Below are positions 43,568-52,929 of a stretch of DNA of 64,000 nt, piece by piece (the stretch's first letter is position 1; every line of letters begins with the position of its first letter). This DNA comes from Prorocentrum cordatum (taxonomy: Eukaryota > Sar > Dinophyceae > Prorocentrales > Prorocentraceae). Both the position numbers and the translations under genes were made by a program. The DNA lies in contig CAUYUJ010007280.1 in NCBI GenBank assembly GCA_963575745.1, positions 289,501 to 353,500 on the forward strand, read 5' to 3'. The notes beneath the pieces were generated by a model. That model was not told where the DNA came from. It was given only the letters and a program-made list of their open reading frames with translations, and did not search any database.

Positions 43568-43568
43568 C

Positions 43569-43605
<37 letters not shown>

Positions 43606-43610
43606 GGGAC
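43568..43610. repeat. (CT)n microsatellite
   Basis: CT dinucleotides with a few interruptions. Confidence 0.9.
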
Positions 43611-43972
43611 ATCCAGTACTTCAATATTCAGCTCGGGTTGGCATCGTGGAGCTCCTCCGCTGGAGCTGTCGGTTGGGGATCGATGCGTCATCCGGGGGCT
43701 AATGTCCCATCGCTCGCTGAGGGCTTCACGACGGCTGCTGTCCCTCCACTCGCGCTGGATCGAGCACCCACGGCTTCCTCCAGATCTCCCCGGAGATCCT
43801 TTGGAATCTCCCTGCACATGGGTTCCCCTGGATGTGCCACGACGTCCCTGGATCTGCCCAGACTTCCCTGGAGGTGCCCCGCAGACTTTCGGGCCCCGTC
43901 CCTGCAGGCCGACGGGAGAGAGGAACGCCGCCACACGCCTCCTGCAGGCATCGCTGCCCCTGGCCCCCCCCC

Positions 43973-44151
43973 CTGTGACGAGGCGTGTTCGGCAGCCCCG
44001 GCCCGCCGAAGGTCCAGAGGCGGAACCCCGCGGCCCCGGGGTCCGGGAACCGCCGCGCGCTGGCGGAGGGCGCGCGCCGCACGGCCGCCACCAGGTCGTC
44101 GAGCGAGCGGCAGGCGGCCAGGTCCTGGAGCGACACGGAGCGCCCCAGCTC
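43973..44151 (-). CDS. NRPS-like gene, carrier protein exon (C-terminal helix part)
   Basis: Minus-strand frame ELGRSVSLQDLAACRSLDDL then VAAVRRAPSASARRF. The pattern 'G..vsl.dl....sl.dLa..v' is the end of acyl/peptidyl carrier domains (helices III-IV). The acceptor CCCTAG|GAGCTGG joins in phase to VRQ of exon 44694-44804, and the same AGGAGCT occurs at both intron ends. The 3' end is set at CACAG|GGGG (43973) only by analogy; the Pro/Gly-rich tail could be linker. Confidence 0.7.
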
Positions 44152-44566
44152 CTAGGGCGAGGGGCGGGTCGGGGTGGAATGGGCGCAGGGAGAAGGAGGG
44201 CCCCGCCTGCCCCTCCGCCTCCTCCTGCCGCTCCTCCTGCCCGCTGCTGCCCCCCACCCCCCCAGAGCCCTACCCCTCCTCCCATACCCCCCCTCTTCAA
44301 ACGACTACAGCCGAAGGCCAACGACGACGACGACGATGGTGGCGGCGGCGGCTCGAGATGTCCGACGTCGTGAACCGAGGGGAGCTGCGCCTCGATTTGG
44401 GAGTTCACCTGGGACCCCCGAATGCTTCCACCATCACCCCGATGGTGGATCATCTCCCCTCGGTGGATCACCCCCGAATGCGACCACCATCGGGATCATC
44501 CTCCATCGGTGGAGGTACCCGCCGAACCCTGGCGTTGGTGCCGACCTCTAGGCCTCCAGTGGCGGC

Positions 44567-44593
44567 AAGGACGACGACGACGACGGCGGCGAA

Positions 44594-44624
<31 letters not shown>

Positions 44625-44690
44625 ACGACGCCGACACCGACGCCGACGACGACGACGACGACGATGACGACAACAACGACGGCGACGAAG
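44567..44690. repeat. (GAC)n triplet array inside an intron
   Basis: Nearly pure GAC/GACGGC triplets in the 542-bp intron 44152-44693. Confidence 0.95.
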
Positions 44691-44693
44691 CTC

Positions 44694-44804
44694 CTGTCGT
44701 ACGGCGGCCAGGAGCCGCAGGGCCCGCAGCGAGTCCAGCGGCGGCAGAGGGCGCCGAGGCGCCCACTCGCCGATGCCCGGCTCGTCCCCGTCTGCCTCGG
44801 GCGC
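44694..44804 (-). CDS. NRPS-like gene, carrier protein exon with phosphopantetheine Ser
   Basis: The minus-strand frame (37 codons) ends PPLDSLRALRLLAAVRQ. L-D-S-L at the start of a helix is the 4'-phosphopantetheine attachment motif of carrier proteins, and the Ser is the expected modified residue. The acceptor is GCGGCAG|GCGCCC and the donor CGACAG|GAGCTT (GA type). Both neighbours join in phase, together giving a domain of usual length (about 75 residues). The carrier arm would shuttle the substrate activated by the A domain to the C domain. Confidence 0.75.
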
Positions 44805-45324
44805 CTGCCGCGGGCCGGGCCCCCAAGCGGCACGGCATGCGCACAGGAGCGACCCCCCACACGGCAGGTTCGCCCTCCATGGGACGCACAGAGACATACC
44901 AGTACTCTATGCCCTCTTTGGAGGCGCGCGTACATCCACCTTGTAGTAGATCATTTCCCAAGCGGTGTGGCCAGAAAGCTCCCGCCACGACGCATATACT
45001 ATAAGATTTCCCGGTGCGCGCGTCGCCCCCCGGGGGGGCGACGCACACATAGCATCAGTATGTTGGGGTGCCGCCGACTCCACCTGCACCTTCCATACCT
45101 TCCGACGTTGATCAGATTGAAACAGGAGCGGAAGGCCAGGGTGGAAGGTCCAGAAGCATGAGGAGGAGGGCGTGTCCTGCCGACCCTGGCGTTGGCTCAT
45201 GACACCGCGGGGCTCGTTCAACCTTGAATGATCGGCTATTTCCAAAATGTCAGATCGTTCAACATCGACCGATGGTGGTCGCTGGCGGCGTTCAGCGTTG
45301 AACGACGACGTCGGGGTCGCCGCC

Positions 45325-45513
45325 GCCCAGACGGGATCGCGTCGTAAGAGAATCAGGGCGGAGGGCTTTGGGCCACTCACGGCCCCCAAGGGGCCGTCGC
45401 CGGTCCTCGGGACCGTCAGGAAACGACTCGGGAGGAAAAACTGGTCCCGGGGAAGAGGTCGGGGACTTCCAAGGACGCCGTCCTGAAAAAAGCGGGATGT
45501 CGCATGTCTGGGC
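45325..45513 (-). mobile_element. Family C element, copy C4
   Basis: GCCCAGACGGGATCGCGTCG at the left, CATGTCTGGGC at the right; same 189-bp length and core as C3. It lies in the intron 44805-47130. Confidence 0.8.
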
Positions 45514-45574
45514 CATGATCTTCGCTCCCCCGCGAACGATCGCAGCTTTCCGATCGCGCAGGGCCGTTCGTCAT

Positions 45575-45745
45575 GGGATCTACGCGGGCTACGCGCAGAT
45601 TTCTTGGATCTGCGTCGACCTCCCGCCCCTGGCGCGCGGAGCGCGCCAGGGGCGGCGCCGGAGGCGCCGCCAAGGGGAGCCCCAGCGCGGATCCAAGAAA
45701 CCCGCGCTGAGCGCCAAAACATTATGTTGATGTTTCTTACCTATA
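45575..45745. mobile_element. Family A element, copy A7
   Basis: CGCGCAGATTTCTTGGATCT at the left against GCGGATCCAAGAAACCCGCG at the right, around the palindrome CTGGCGCGCGGAGCGCGCCAG. Belongs to the GCGCCAAAA subfamily. Confidence 0.85.
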
Positions 45746-45771
45746 CGATCACCCTTTGATTTCTTATTCTA

Positions 45772-45865
45772 ACATGCGCGGGTCCAAGAAGTCCGCACGG
45801 ATCCCAGAAACCAGCGCGGAGCGCCAAAAGTTTATGTCCATGCCGATGTTTCTTCTTCGAGACTC
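45772..45865. mobile_element. Family A element, truncated copy A8
   Basis: CGGGTCCAAGAAGTCCGC and GCGGAGCGCCAAAAGTTTAT; the right arm only, lying 27 bp from copy A7. Confidence 0.75.
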
Positions 45866-46052
45866 CGCAGGGTGTGGTCTGCCAAGGGCGCGGTCTGCAA
45901 CCCGCGCCCTGGGAGGCAGGCCATAGGACCTCGACGGAGCCCCTCCGCCGCGCTCCGACGAGACCATCACGAGGGCAGCGCGGTGCCCCCCACACTACCC
46001 GAAGCGACGCAGACCGCGGCGCCACACCCCGGCGTAACCACGCCCTCCCCAG

Positions 46053-46210
46053 ACGAGCGCGCTCCACTACTCGCAAAGTAACTGCTCGCAAGTGGCCTGG
46101 ATCCGCCGAGGGGGGAATTGGGATCCACTACATCGAGGCAGACGTTTTTTTTTTGTTCGGACGTTTGCGAGTAGTCACGTTGCGAGCAGTGGAGCGCTCT
46201 CGGTGACTTC
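46053..46210. mobile_element. Family Q foldback element
   Basis: GAGCGCGCTCCACTACTCGC at 46055 is mirrored by GCGAGCAGTGGAGCGCTCTC ending at 46201, with an inner pair CTGCTCGCAA / TTTGCGAGTAG. CCCAGAC lies close to both ends (target duplication candidate). Confidence 0.8.
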
Positions 46211-46328
46211 CCAGACCACCGACGCCACGATCATGACGCCGACACCCAGGAGGTCTCGACCCGTGCCCCTGGACTCGGCTCGGGCTGGTGGTAATGGGGA
46301 GTGATTTCCACGGGGTGTGTGTTTCACT

Positions 46329-46562
46329 GGGGGGGGGGGGGGCAGGGAAAAACCGCAAGGGGGTCCTCTCTGGGGCACCATGTGGGCCCTCGCTGGCTCC
46401 AACAGGGGCCCACAAGTCCCGCTCCCAGGGCGCTCCCAGGGTGTTTCAATGGGGGGGAAGGGAAAAACCCTGAGGGGGTCCTCTCTGGGGCCCCATGTGG
46501 GCCCTCGCTGGCTCCAGCAGGGGCCCCAAAGGTCCCGCTCCCAGGGCGCTCCCAGGGTGCTC
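46329..46562. repeat. 115-bp tandem duplication
   Basis: The block AGGGAAAAACC ... GGGGGTCCTCTCTGGGGC ... CCCTCGCTGGCTCCA ... CGCTCCCAGGGCGCTCCC occurs twice, 115 bp apart. Confidence 0.85.
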
Positions 46563-46719
46563 ACATAGGCGCTTCCAAGAAGGCAGGGGGCGGCGGTGAC
46601 TCGCCGTAGGCGTCTTTGATCCGCCGCCCCCTTTTGATTTATCAAAGAAGTGCCTGGCGTGCCAGACTACATGGCTTTTGGTTTAGGTTCTTTTTCCAGA
46701 AGAACTCCCCCTGGGGCTT

Positions 46720-46905
46720 CGGGGCGCTCCCAGGGCGCTCCTGGGGCTCTCCCAGGGCGCTCCTATACGGCACTCCCAGGGTCGTCTCCCAGGGCGCCCC
46801 CCGGGGCGCTCCCAGGCGCGCTCCCAGCTGCGCTCCCAGAGCGCTCCACAGGTGCGCCCCCCGGGGTCGCTCCCAGGGGCGCTCCTGGAGCGCTCCCCCC
46901 GCCCG
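46720..46905. repeat. GCGCTCCCAGG minisatellite
   Basis: Short units (GGGCGCTCCCAGG) in a degenerate tandem array. Confidence 0.8.
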
Positions 46906-46990
46906 AAGGACTGGTGTTTCATCCCGAGCCGCTTGCTTGACGGTCCCGGGGCCCGCTGAGGGGGCCCCCGGGAGGCAGAAACGCGCGGTG
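46905..46990 (+). mobile_element. Family C fragment, copy C5
   Basis: TGGTGTTTCATCCCGAGCCG followed by TTGACGGTCCCGGGGCCCGC; only the core is present. Confidence 0.55.
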
Positions 46991-47130
46991 CGCTCGCTCT
47001 TCGCCATGAGACACTCCGTGCCTCGATAAGGGGGTCCGTGTCTGTATAGTCGCCGAGAAGGGCCCCTCCCGCGTGCTGCCGGGGCCCCTCGCGAGGGCGC
47101 GCGAGCTTGGCCGAAGCGGGCCCGCCGGGC

Positions 47131-47386
47131 CTCGCCAGACGCCTGCCACACCAGGGCCGCGACCGCCTCCTCGCGCACGTCGGGCTCAGGGCCGCCGTCG
47201 GAGAGGGCGTCGTCCTCGGGCTTCGGGCCAACGCCGCCGCCGCCGCCGCCGCGAGTGCCGCCGCCGGTGCGGGCGCCGCCGCACGCCGTCCCGCCGCCGC
47301 CGCTGACACCGCCGCCAACGCCGCCGCTGCGGACGCGGCCCTCGATGCCGACGCTGGCGGCGGCGGAGACGGTGTCAAAGGCACCC
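47131..47386 (-). CDS. NRPS-like gene, carrier protein exon (N-terminal part) with Gly-rich leader
   Basis: The minus-strand frame ends DVREEAVAALVWQASGE at TCTGGCGAG|GCCCGG (GC donor). REEAVAALVWQASG fits helix I of a carrier domain, and it joins in phase to APEADGDEP of the next exon. The 5' part is a Gly-rich low-complexity stretch over a (GCC)n array (47225-47350). The 5' boundary near 47386 is a guess, so the Gly-rich part may be linker or intron. Confidence 0.6.
47225..47350. repeat. (GCC)n triplet array
   Basis: GCC/CCG triplets overlapping the start of the carrier exon. Confidence 0.85.
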
Positions 47387-47390
47387 CTTC

Positions 47391-48430
47391 CTTGCCTTCT
47401 ACTGCACAGGCCACCCGTATCAGAAGGATGCGCGGTAAGGGGGCAAGGGCCTTGGAGGCCCATGCCTAACGTTTCCCGAACGAGGCTGGCCAGCGAAAGC
47501 CGCTGAGGATGGGCCGAGGAGGCAAGGATGCAAGGGTACCTTTGGGAAGGTTGCCCATCCTCACGATGCGGGTCAACTGTGTGTCCAAGTGGCTCGTGCG
47601 TTCCCAGGCTCGTGCAAGTCGAGCAGGGAAGGCTCTCAGGAACGTTGGGGAACTGTTCGGCAGGTGGGCCACTCGACATGATGCGTTCGTCACCAGTGTG
47701 TCTGCAAATGCTTGGCGGACCCCGATCAATTGCCCCCTTCTGAGGGGTCCGGGACAACAAGATCCAACAGCAGAGAATTGGGACACCAGAAATCAGCCGC
47801 TCCCCCAAAGCCTCCCACATGCCCCCGAAAGAGTTCTCCACGAGGCCCCTTAGCGGCATCCCAAGAGACCCTCAAATTCATCCAGGAGGCTCCTGACCCA
47901 AGATCTAACTTCCACGATCGTGTCAAACACTCACTGCTTGTGGGGGTCGGCGGGATGGCGGAAGCCACTTGAACAGAGAACTGGAGCTCCTCCTTGGGCC
48001 CAGACGTCCATCAGAGGGACCACAAGTGAGAACCAACATGATCGAGTTGGGAGGCAGGGGTTGGGAGGGTACAGGGTGCGACTCTGTCATGAGCACCGTC
48101 GACACACGCGGTAACGTGGATGATCGGATCATTTCTCACGGCCCTGTCCTCCCGACCCGACAAGTGTCTCTCTGAACACGACGGTCTCCAGAAGCCCAAA
48201 TCACCCATGCCTCATGGGCTCTGAAAGCTTATCGCATCCCCGCCATTTCAAGGCTAATTTCAGGGGGGCGTAAGACCCGGGTACAGGGGACTCGGAAATC
48301 CCCGACAAGGTTGTCAAAAAAATGACGAGGCCGAGCCTGCATTTTGACGAGGCCTCCCGCTGCAGACATCCCACGAAACTCCTACTCGTCAAAATCCGAG
48401 TCGCGGTCGTCAAAAAACGATGGCGAACCC
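47391..48430. other. No gene recognised
   Basis: Balanced DNA between the carrier exon and a minisatellite. No element boundary or exon that I can support; minus-strand exons of the large gene may hide here. Confidence 0.4.
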
Positions 48431-48780
48431 GAGTCCTGGCAAACCCGGGTCTTACGCTCCCCCGATACTTCTGATCCCCGAGACGGCCCGAGACGCCCCC
48501 CCCTGACCGGCACGAGACGGGCGAAGAGGCCCCCGGGGAGCCCACATGTGGGCGAAGAGGGCCCCAAGACTGCGCATCGGGCCCCCCCACGACTGCCAAC
48601 AGAAGCTCTCCCCAAGACGGCCGGGGGAGAGGCCCGAGAGCAGGAACTCCCGAGGGCCCTGGGAATCCCCCCCTCACAAGATGGCCCCCAAGAGGCCCAG
48701 CATGTTCCACCGGTCTCCAGGAGAACCCCCCGAGACGCCGTCCGAGGGCCCCCCCAAAAAGCAGGAGGGCCCAGGATCGC
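48430..48780. repeat. Degenerate CCCCAAGACGGCC minisatellite
   Basis: Similar to 17640-17965 and 23740-24310. Confidence 0.6.
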
Positions 48781-49020
48781 ATCGATACGTCGAATCTGCG
48801 ATCGAAATGACTCGGATCGGCGAAAAAATCGGCAGTCAGGTCGGGAGGAGTCGAATGGGTGGAAAACGGCAGAGTAGTGGGGCCTCATGGAGACATCGAA
48901 CTTCAAATCGGAGTCCGAAGTCGAATCGACTCGGAATCGGTGTATGTCGACATCGAACCGAGTCGAATCGAAGGAATCGAAACGAGCCCTGGACAAAAAG
49001 CTTCCAAGCCATCTCGCTCC
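48781..49020. repeat. ATCGGAGTCGAATCG short-period repeat
   Basis: Degenerate units around TCGAATCG and GAGTCGAATC. Confidence 0.6.
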
Positions 49021-49082
49021 CTCGCCCCTCCCCTGATGGGCCTGCTCTCCACCACCACCACCATAAGTTGGAGGGGGGAAGG

Positions 49083-49143
49083 AGGTGGAGGACGAGGAGG
49101 AGGAGGAGGAGGAGGAGGAGGAGGAGGAGGAGGAGGAGGAGGA
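49083..49143. repeat. (GGA)n microsatellite
   Basis: Almost pure GGA, flanked by a CCACCACCAC...TGGTGGTGGTG inverted pair. Confidence 0.95.
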
Positions 49144-49302
49144 CCCCCTCCCCCTCCAACTGATGGTGGTGGTGGTGCAAAAAACAGGCCCACCGTCACC
49201 CCTCCCCAGCCTCGTCTCCCCGTGCGCTCGCCCCCCTCCTGGGACGAGACGCCAGCTCAGCTGAGAGCCCACGCGCCCTGGGCCGGGCCAGGAACGTCGG
49301 GT

Positions 49303-49497
49303 CGGGCGAAAGGGGGGGGGGGATAGCAAAGGGGGGGGCGTGCGAATCAGCTCCCGTGGCTGATTTTCCCGGCGCGCCTCCCGGCGCCGGAGGCGTCTGT
49401 GTATCGAGGAATGGGCCCCTCGGTGGGGCAGAGAATCTCGTAACCCCCCCTTGCCCAATCCCCCCCCCTTCCTCCGGCCCGAGAACGGTGCGCACAC
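49303..49497 (-). mobile_element. Family F element, copy F2
   Basis: GGGTCGGGCGAAAGGGGGGG at the left, CCCCCCCCTTCCTCCGGCCC at the right, and the same inner CAGCTCCCGTGGCTGATT stem and GAGGAATGGGCCCCTCGGT block as F1. Flanked by GGAACGT and GAGAACGGT, a probable imperfect target duplication. Likely another intron of the minus-strand gene. Confidence 0.8.
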
Positions 49498-49499
49498 GC

Positions 49500-49640
49500 C
49501 AGCACGGCCTGGCCAGAGGTGTGCACCCCCACCGATCCTGGGGCACCAGGCCCGTTGCAGGCCTGATGCCCCAGAGGTCGCCCACTGCGACCCGCAGGCG
49601 TCGACCAGTCTGCGCGCGGTCTGCCACGAAGTCGTTCTAA
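49500..49640 (-). CDS. Candidate exon upstream of family F copy F2
   Basis: The minus-strand frame includes VAVGDLWGIRPATGLVPQDR and WGCTPLARPCWRVRTVL, ending at the edge of F2. The composition is exon-like, and the position between the Cys-rich and carrier exons would fit the large gene. No domain recognised. Confidence 0.3.
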
Positions 49641-49954
49641 GAACACGTCGCGGCAGGCTTATGGGAATGCGATCGGGCCACTCGCAGTCTGCGAGGGGCC
49701 CACTCGAAGACCGGCCGAACCGACCACGAGCAAAAAATCGAGACCGACCGAGACCGACGGGCCGCAAGCAGCAGCAGGGCGCGGCGACGCATCCAAGACC
49801 CAACATCGGACTGAACCGAACCCACCGGACACCTTTCCCACCAGCCGCGAGGAAACCTGTGGCAAGACCGAGCCGACCGAACACAGCCGACTGCGAAGCA
49901 ACCGACTCCCAGCCGAAACGCGGGCACCCGCGGCGATCCTCATCCTCACTCGGG

Positions 49955-50170
49955 TCTCCGACTTGGCGGCGCGCGAGAGGGGGGAAAGGGGAGGGAAGAA
50001 GGCCCTCTCCGAAGGCGGCGGGACTTCTCAGAAGCCCCTCGCGCCTTCTGGAAGTGGGCTGCACCTTCGGGGAAGGCCTGGACAACTCCTCAGGAGGCCG
50101 GGGGACTCCCGAGCCTGCTGAGAAGGCCCGCCCCCTCCCACTTCCCCCCTTCCCTCGCCGCCGACCGACA
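49955..50170. mobile_element. Family I element, copy 2
   Basis: TTGGCGGCGCGCGAGAGGGG at the left and CCCCTTCCCTCGCCGCCGAC at the right are inverse to each other. The body (GGACTTCTCAGAAGCCCCTC, CTGAGAAGGCCCGCCCC) matches 34097-34310. Confidence 0.75.
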
Positions 50171-50177
50171 GCCGTCC

Positions 50178-50290
50178 GGGAGGAGGAGGAGGAGGAGGAG
50201 GAGGAGGAGGAGGAGGAGGAGGAGGAGGAGGAGGAGGAGGAGGAGGAGGAGGAGGAGGAGGAGGAGGAGGAGGGAGGAGGAGGAGGAGGA

Positions 50291-50323
<33 letters not shown>

Positions 50324-50367
50324 GAGGAGGAGGGGGGGGAGGAGGACGAGGAGGAGGAGGAAGGCAG
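50178..50367. repeat. (GGA)n microsatellite
   Basis: Long GGA array with G-runs. Confidence 0.98.
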
Positions 50368-50551
50368 GATGGATGAGTTCGACTGTGGATAAGCCGGGGG
50401 CCACTCTCGGCGACCCGCAGCTGCCGCCGAGCACCCCGAGGCGGCAGAACCTCCAAGGCCCCGCGGAGACGAAGACAAACGGCAGCGTCCCCAGACATCC
50501 GACGAGATGCGTTCTCAATCCGCGGCCCCGAAGAGCCCGACCCCTTCTCGC

Positions 50552-50672
50552 CATCGCTCGGACGTCCATTTCCCGTGCGTTTTTCGGTTTCGTGCGTGTT
50601 TGTTTCGCTCGATGGTCCAGGATGGTCATCAAGGGCCCTCGCCGAGAAAAACATGCACACGTCCGAGCGATG
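50552..50672 (-). mobile_element. Family D element, copy D3, candidate intron
   Basis: CATCGCTCGGACGT and ACGTCCGAGCGATG termini; 121 bp. On the minus strand the flanks read GGGGAAG|GCC and GAGAAG|GGG, the AG|GC...AG|G pattern of confirmed introns. Confidence 0.75.
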
Positions 50673-50679
50673 CCAGGCC

Positions 50680-50815
50680 TTCCCCGGGGCAAACTTCCGG
50701 GACGATCGAAATGGATACGGAAAGAACGGGTACAAAGACCAACAGCAGCTCCTGTTCATTATGATCCAGACTCTCGCTGTCGGTGTCGCCGCGGACTGTG
50801 GCCATTGGAGACAGA
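50680..50815 (-). CDS. Candidate exon, hydrophobic segment
   Basis: One minus-strand frame reads ATVRGDTDSESLDHNEQELL followed by LVFVPVLSVSISIVPEV, exon-like with a membrane-type run. A second frame also stays open, so the coding frame is uncertain. Ends at GGGGAAG|GCC next to family D. Confidence 0.3.
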
Positions 50816-50839
50816 AGGCTGCCTGCCAGACAGCAGCCG

Positions 50840-51030
50840 CTGTGGGCACGAACAGAAAATCTCGGCGCGCCGCGCGGCCTCCTTGGCTCTGCGCCAGGAC
50901 CCCCCCTGCCTGGCGCGCAGAGCGCGCCAGAGGCAGCGCCGATGGCGCCGCCGGTGGGGGGCCCAGCGCGGATCCAAGAAACCCGCGCGGAGCGCCAGAC
51001 ATTTCTGCTTACGCCGTGGCTTCTCTTCCC
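50840..51030. mobile_element. Family A element, copy A9
   Basis: TGGCGCGCAGAGCGCGCCAG palindrome with AGCGCGGATCCAAGAAACCC and GCGGAGCGCCAGACATTTC to the right; the left arm is diverged. Confidence 0.8.
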
Positions 51031-51047
51031 GCCACGGGGGGGGGCAT

Positions 51048-51702
51048 GGGGGGAGGAGGAGGAGGAGGAGGAGGAGGAGGAGGAGGAGGTAGGAGGAGAG
51101 GATAGCAGGAGGAGGAGGAGGAGGAGGAGGAGGAGGAGAGGGAGGAGGAGGAGGAGGAGGAGAGGAGGAGGAGGAGGAGGCAGGAGAGGGAGGAGGAGGA
51201 GGGGAGGAGCAGGAGGAGTAGGAGGAGGAGGAGGAGGAGGAGGAGGAGGAGGAGGAGGAGGAGGAGGAGGAGGAGTGAGGAGGAGGAGGAGGAGGAGGAG
51301 AGGAGGGGAGGAGGAGGAGGAGCGCGCCCCGGTGCCCCCGGGGGAGCGCGGCGGTCCTGCTTGCCCCGGGGAGGAGCTGGCCCCGCTCCCCGCCGCGTGC
51401 GCGCCCGCGGCGGCCGCGGCCGCGCTGGGCTCCCACCACGGTGGTGCAGGGGCACGAAGAGTGGCACAGAATGCAGCTCTTCCTCATTCCTCCTTCCCTC
51501 TCCTCCTCCTCCTCTCCTCTCCTCCTCCTCCTCTCCCTCCTCCTCCTTCCTCCTCCTGCCTGCTCTGCTCCTCTCCTCCTCCTCCTCTTCCTATCTCCTG
51601 CTCCTCCTCCTCTCCTCCTCCTCACTCTCCTCTCTCCTCCTCCTCCTCCTCCTCCTCCTCCTCCTCCTCCTCCTCCTCCTCCTCCTCCTCCTCCTCCTCC
51701 TC
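51048..51702. repeat. (GGA)n then (CCT)n arrays
   Basis: Purine array (51048-51325) and pyrimidine array (51495-51702) face each other across 170 bp of GC-rich DNA, an inverted arrangement of microsatellites. Confidence 0.95.
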
Positions 51703-51711
51703 CGACCAGTG

Positions 51712-51972
51712 GCACAGACACGACAGCTCGGAGGCCCGCGAAAGACTTCTCGCATCGGCGCTGGGCGCGCGGCGCGTCAGGGGCGCGCGGAGCGCGGAAG
51801 GACGGTCCGAGGCTCGCCCTGGCGCGCGCGCGCGCGAGGACTCCGAGACTCCCTGGCGCGCGGAGCGCGCCAGGGACGGCGCCGGAGGCGGAGGCGCCGC
51901 CAGGGGGGTCCCAGCGCCGATGCGAGAAATCCGCGCGGACGTCCGAGTTTGTGTGTTCATGTCATTCTCTGT
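51712..51972. mobile_element. Family A element, copy A10 with internal insertion
   Basis: CTCGCATCGGCGCTGGG at the left is the exact inverse of CCCAGCGCCGATGCGAG at the right; outer arms GACAGCTCGGAGGCCCGCG and CGCGCGGACGTCCGAG. Longer than other copies because the centre is partly duplicated. Confidence 0.85.
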
Positions 51973-51979
51973 TCCCCGA

Positions 51980-52138
51980 TGTCGGCGGTGGACCAACCTC
52001 CCTCTCGTGAACCCTCCGTCTCGTGAACACGGCCTGGGGCCGCAACCGACGTACCCGGACCCGCAACACTGCCGGCCGCGACGCCCTCTGGCGAACCGAC
52101 ACCGGTTCATGCGCTAATCGACGTGTCAGGGTAGGAGT
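51980..52138. repeat. Family N dispersed repeat, copy 2
   Basis: CGGCGGTGGACCAACCTCCC ... GACGCCCTCTGGCGAACCGA ... TAATCGACGTGTCAGGGTAG; colinear with 29690-29847. Confidence 0.75.
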
Positions 52139-52146
52139 GCGGGACG

Positions 52147-52330
52147 GGAAAATGACCACATCCACTGCTTCTGGTTTGCGCCGCCTTCCAGCCGGCCGAA
52201 AAAGAAGCAGTGGTTGTGGCCATTTTCCCTGGTGCCAAGCTCAACGAAAATGACCACAACCACTGCTTTGTTTCTGCGGGCTGGAAGGCGGCAACAAAAG
52301 AAAAGCAGTGGCTGTGGTCGTTTTCACGCC
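52147..52330. mobile_element. Family O nested hairpin element
   Basis: AAAATGACCACATCCACTGC and its inverse GCAGTGGTTGTGGCCATTTT form a first hairpin. AAAATGACCACAACCACTGC and GCAGTGGCTGTGGTCGTTTT form a second directly beside it. Either two tandem copies of a 90-bp hairpin or a self-insertion. Confidence 0.8.
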
Positions 52331-52502
52331 CCGTAAGGAGGTCTGTCAACCTCCGACTATGGTGGCCGCCAGCGTCGCCCCGCCCGCGCCCGCGCCCGCG
52401 CCAGCCGCCGCCGCCTCCCGCCGAGCCCTCGGGGCCGTCGCTGCGGGCTGCCGTGGTCGACCCGCCGCCCCCACAAGGGAGGGGGACGCCACGAGGTCCC
52501 GC

Positions 52503-52576
52503 GAGGAGGAGGAGGAGGGGGAGGAGGAGGAGGAGGAGGAGGAGGAGGAGGAGGAGGAGGAGGAGGAGGAGGAGGA
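52503..52576. repeat. (GGA)n at the LINE 3' end
   Basis: GGA array directly at the inferred 3' end of the retrotransposon; its counterpart lies at the 5' end (from 59674). Confidence 0.95.
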
Positions 52577-52929
52577 TACGACGCTATAGGGAAATGTCGC
52601 GCGGAGCACTGACATACACCTTGAAGCGGGGGGGCAATTAGCCTCCCCCGATCGTCCACGTTGGCGACCCCCACCCACCAAGGGATCTCGGTAGGGGACG
52701 ACGGACGACGGCAGCGGCGGCGGCGTGGGCGGTCCTGGCTGTAACCGTCGTCCAGGAGGTGCGCGCGCGCGCGGGGGCGCGCGCGCACGCGACACACAGA
52801 CGCCGACAAAGGACCACCCAGCCACACCACCATCAAAAACAAAACGAGTTAAAGGCACCAGGATAGGACCAGGAGCCGCGGCCAAAGTCCAGAAGATTTT
52901 GAAGAGGGACGGGCCGAAAAAGAGACAAC

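Noticed and set aside
48382-50478. 698-residue minus-strand open frame
   Set aside because: It crosses two microsatellites, a minisatellite and family F; only short parts look exon-like.
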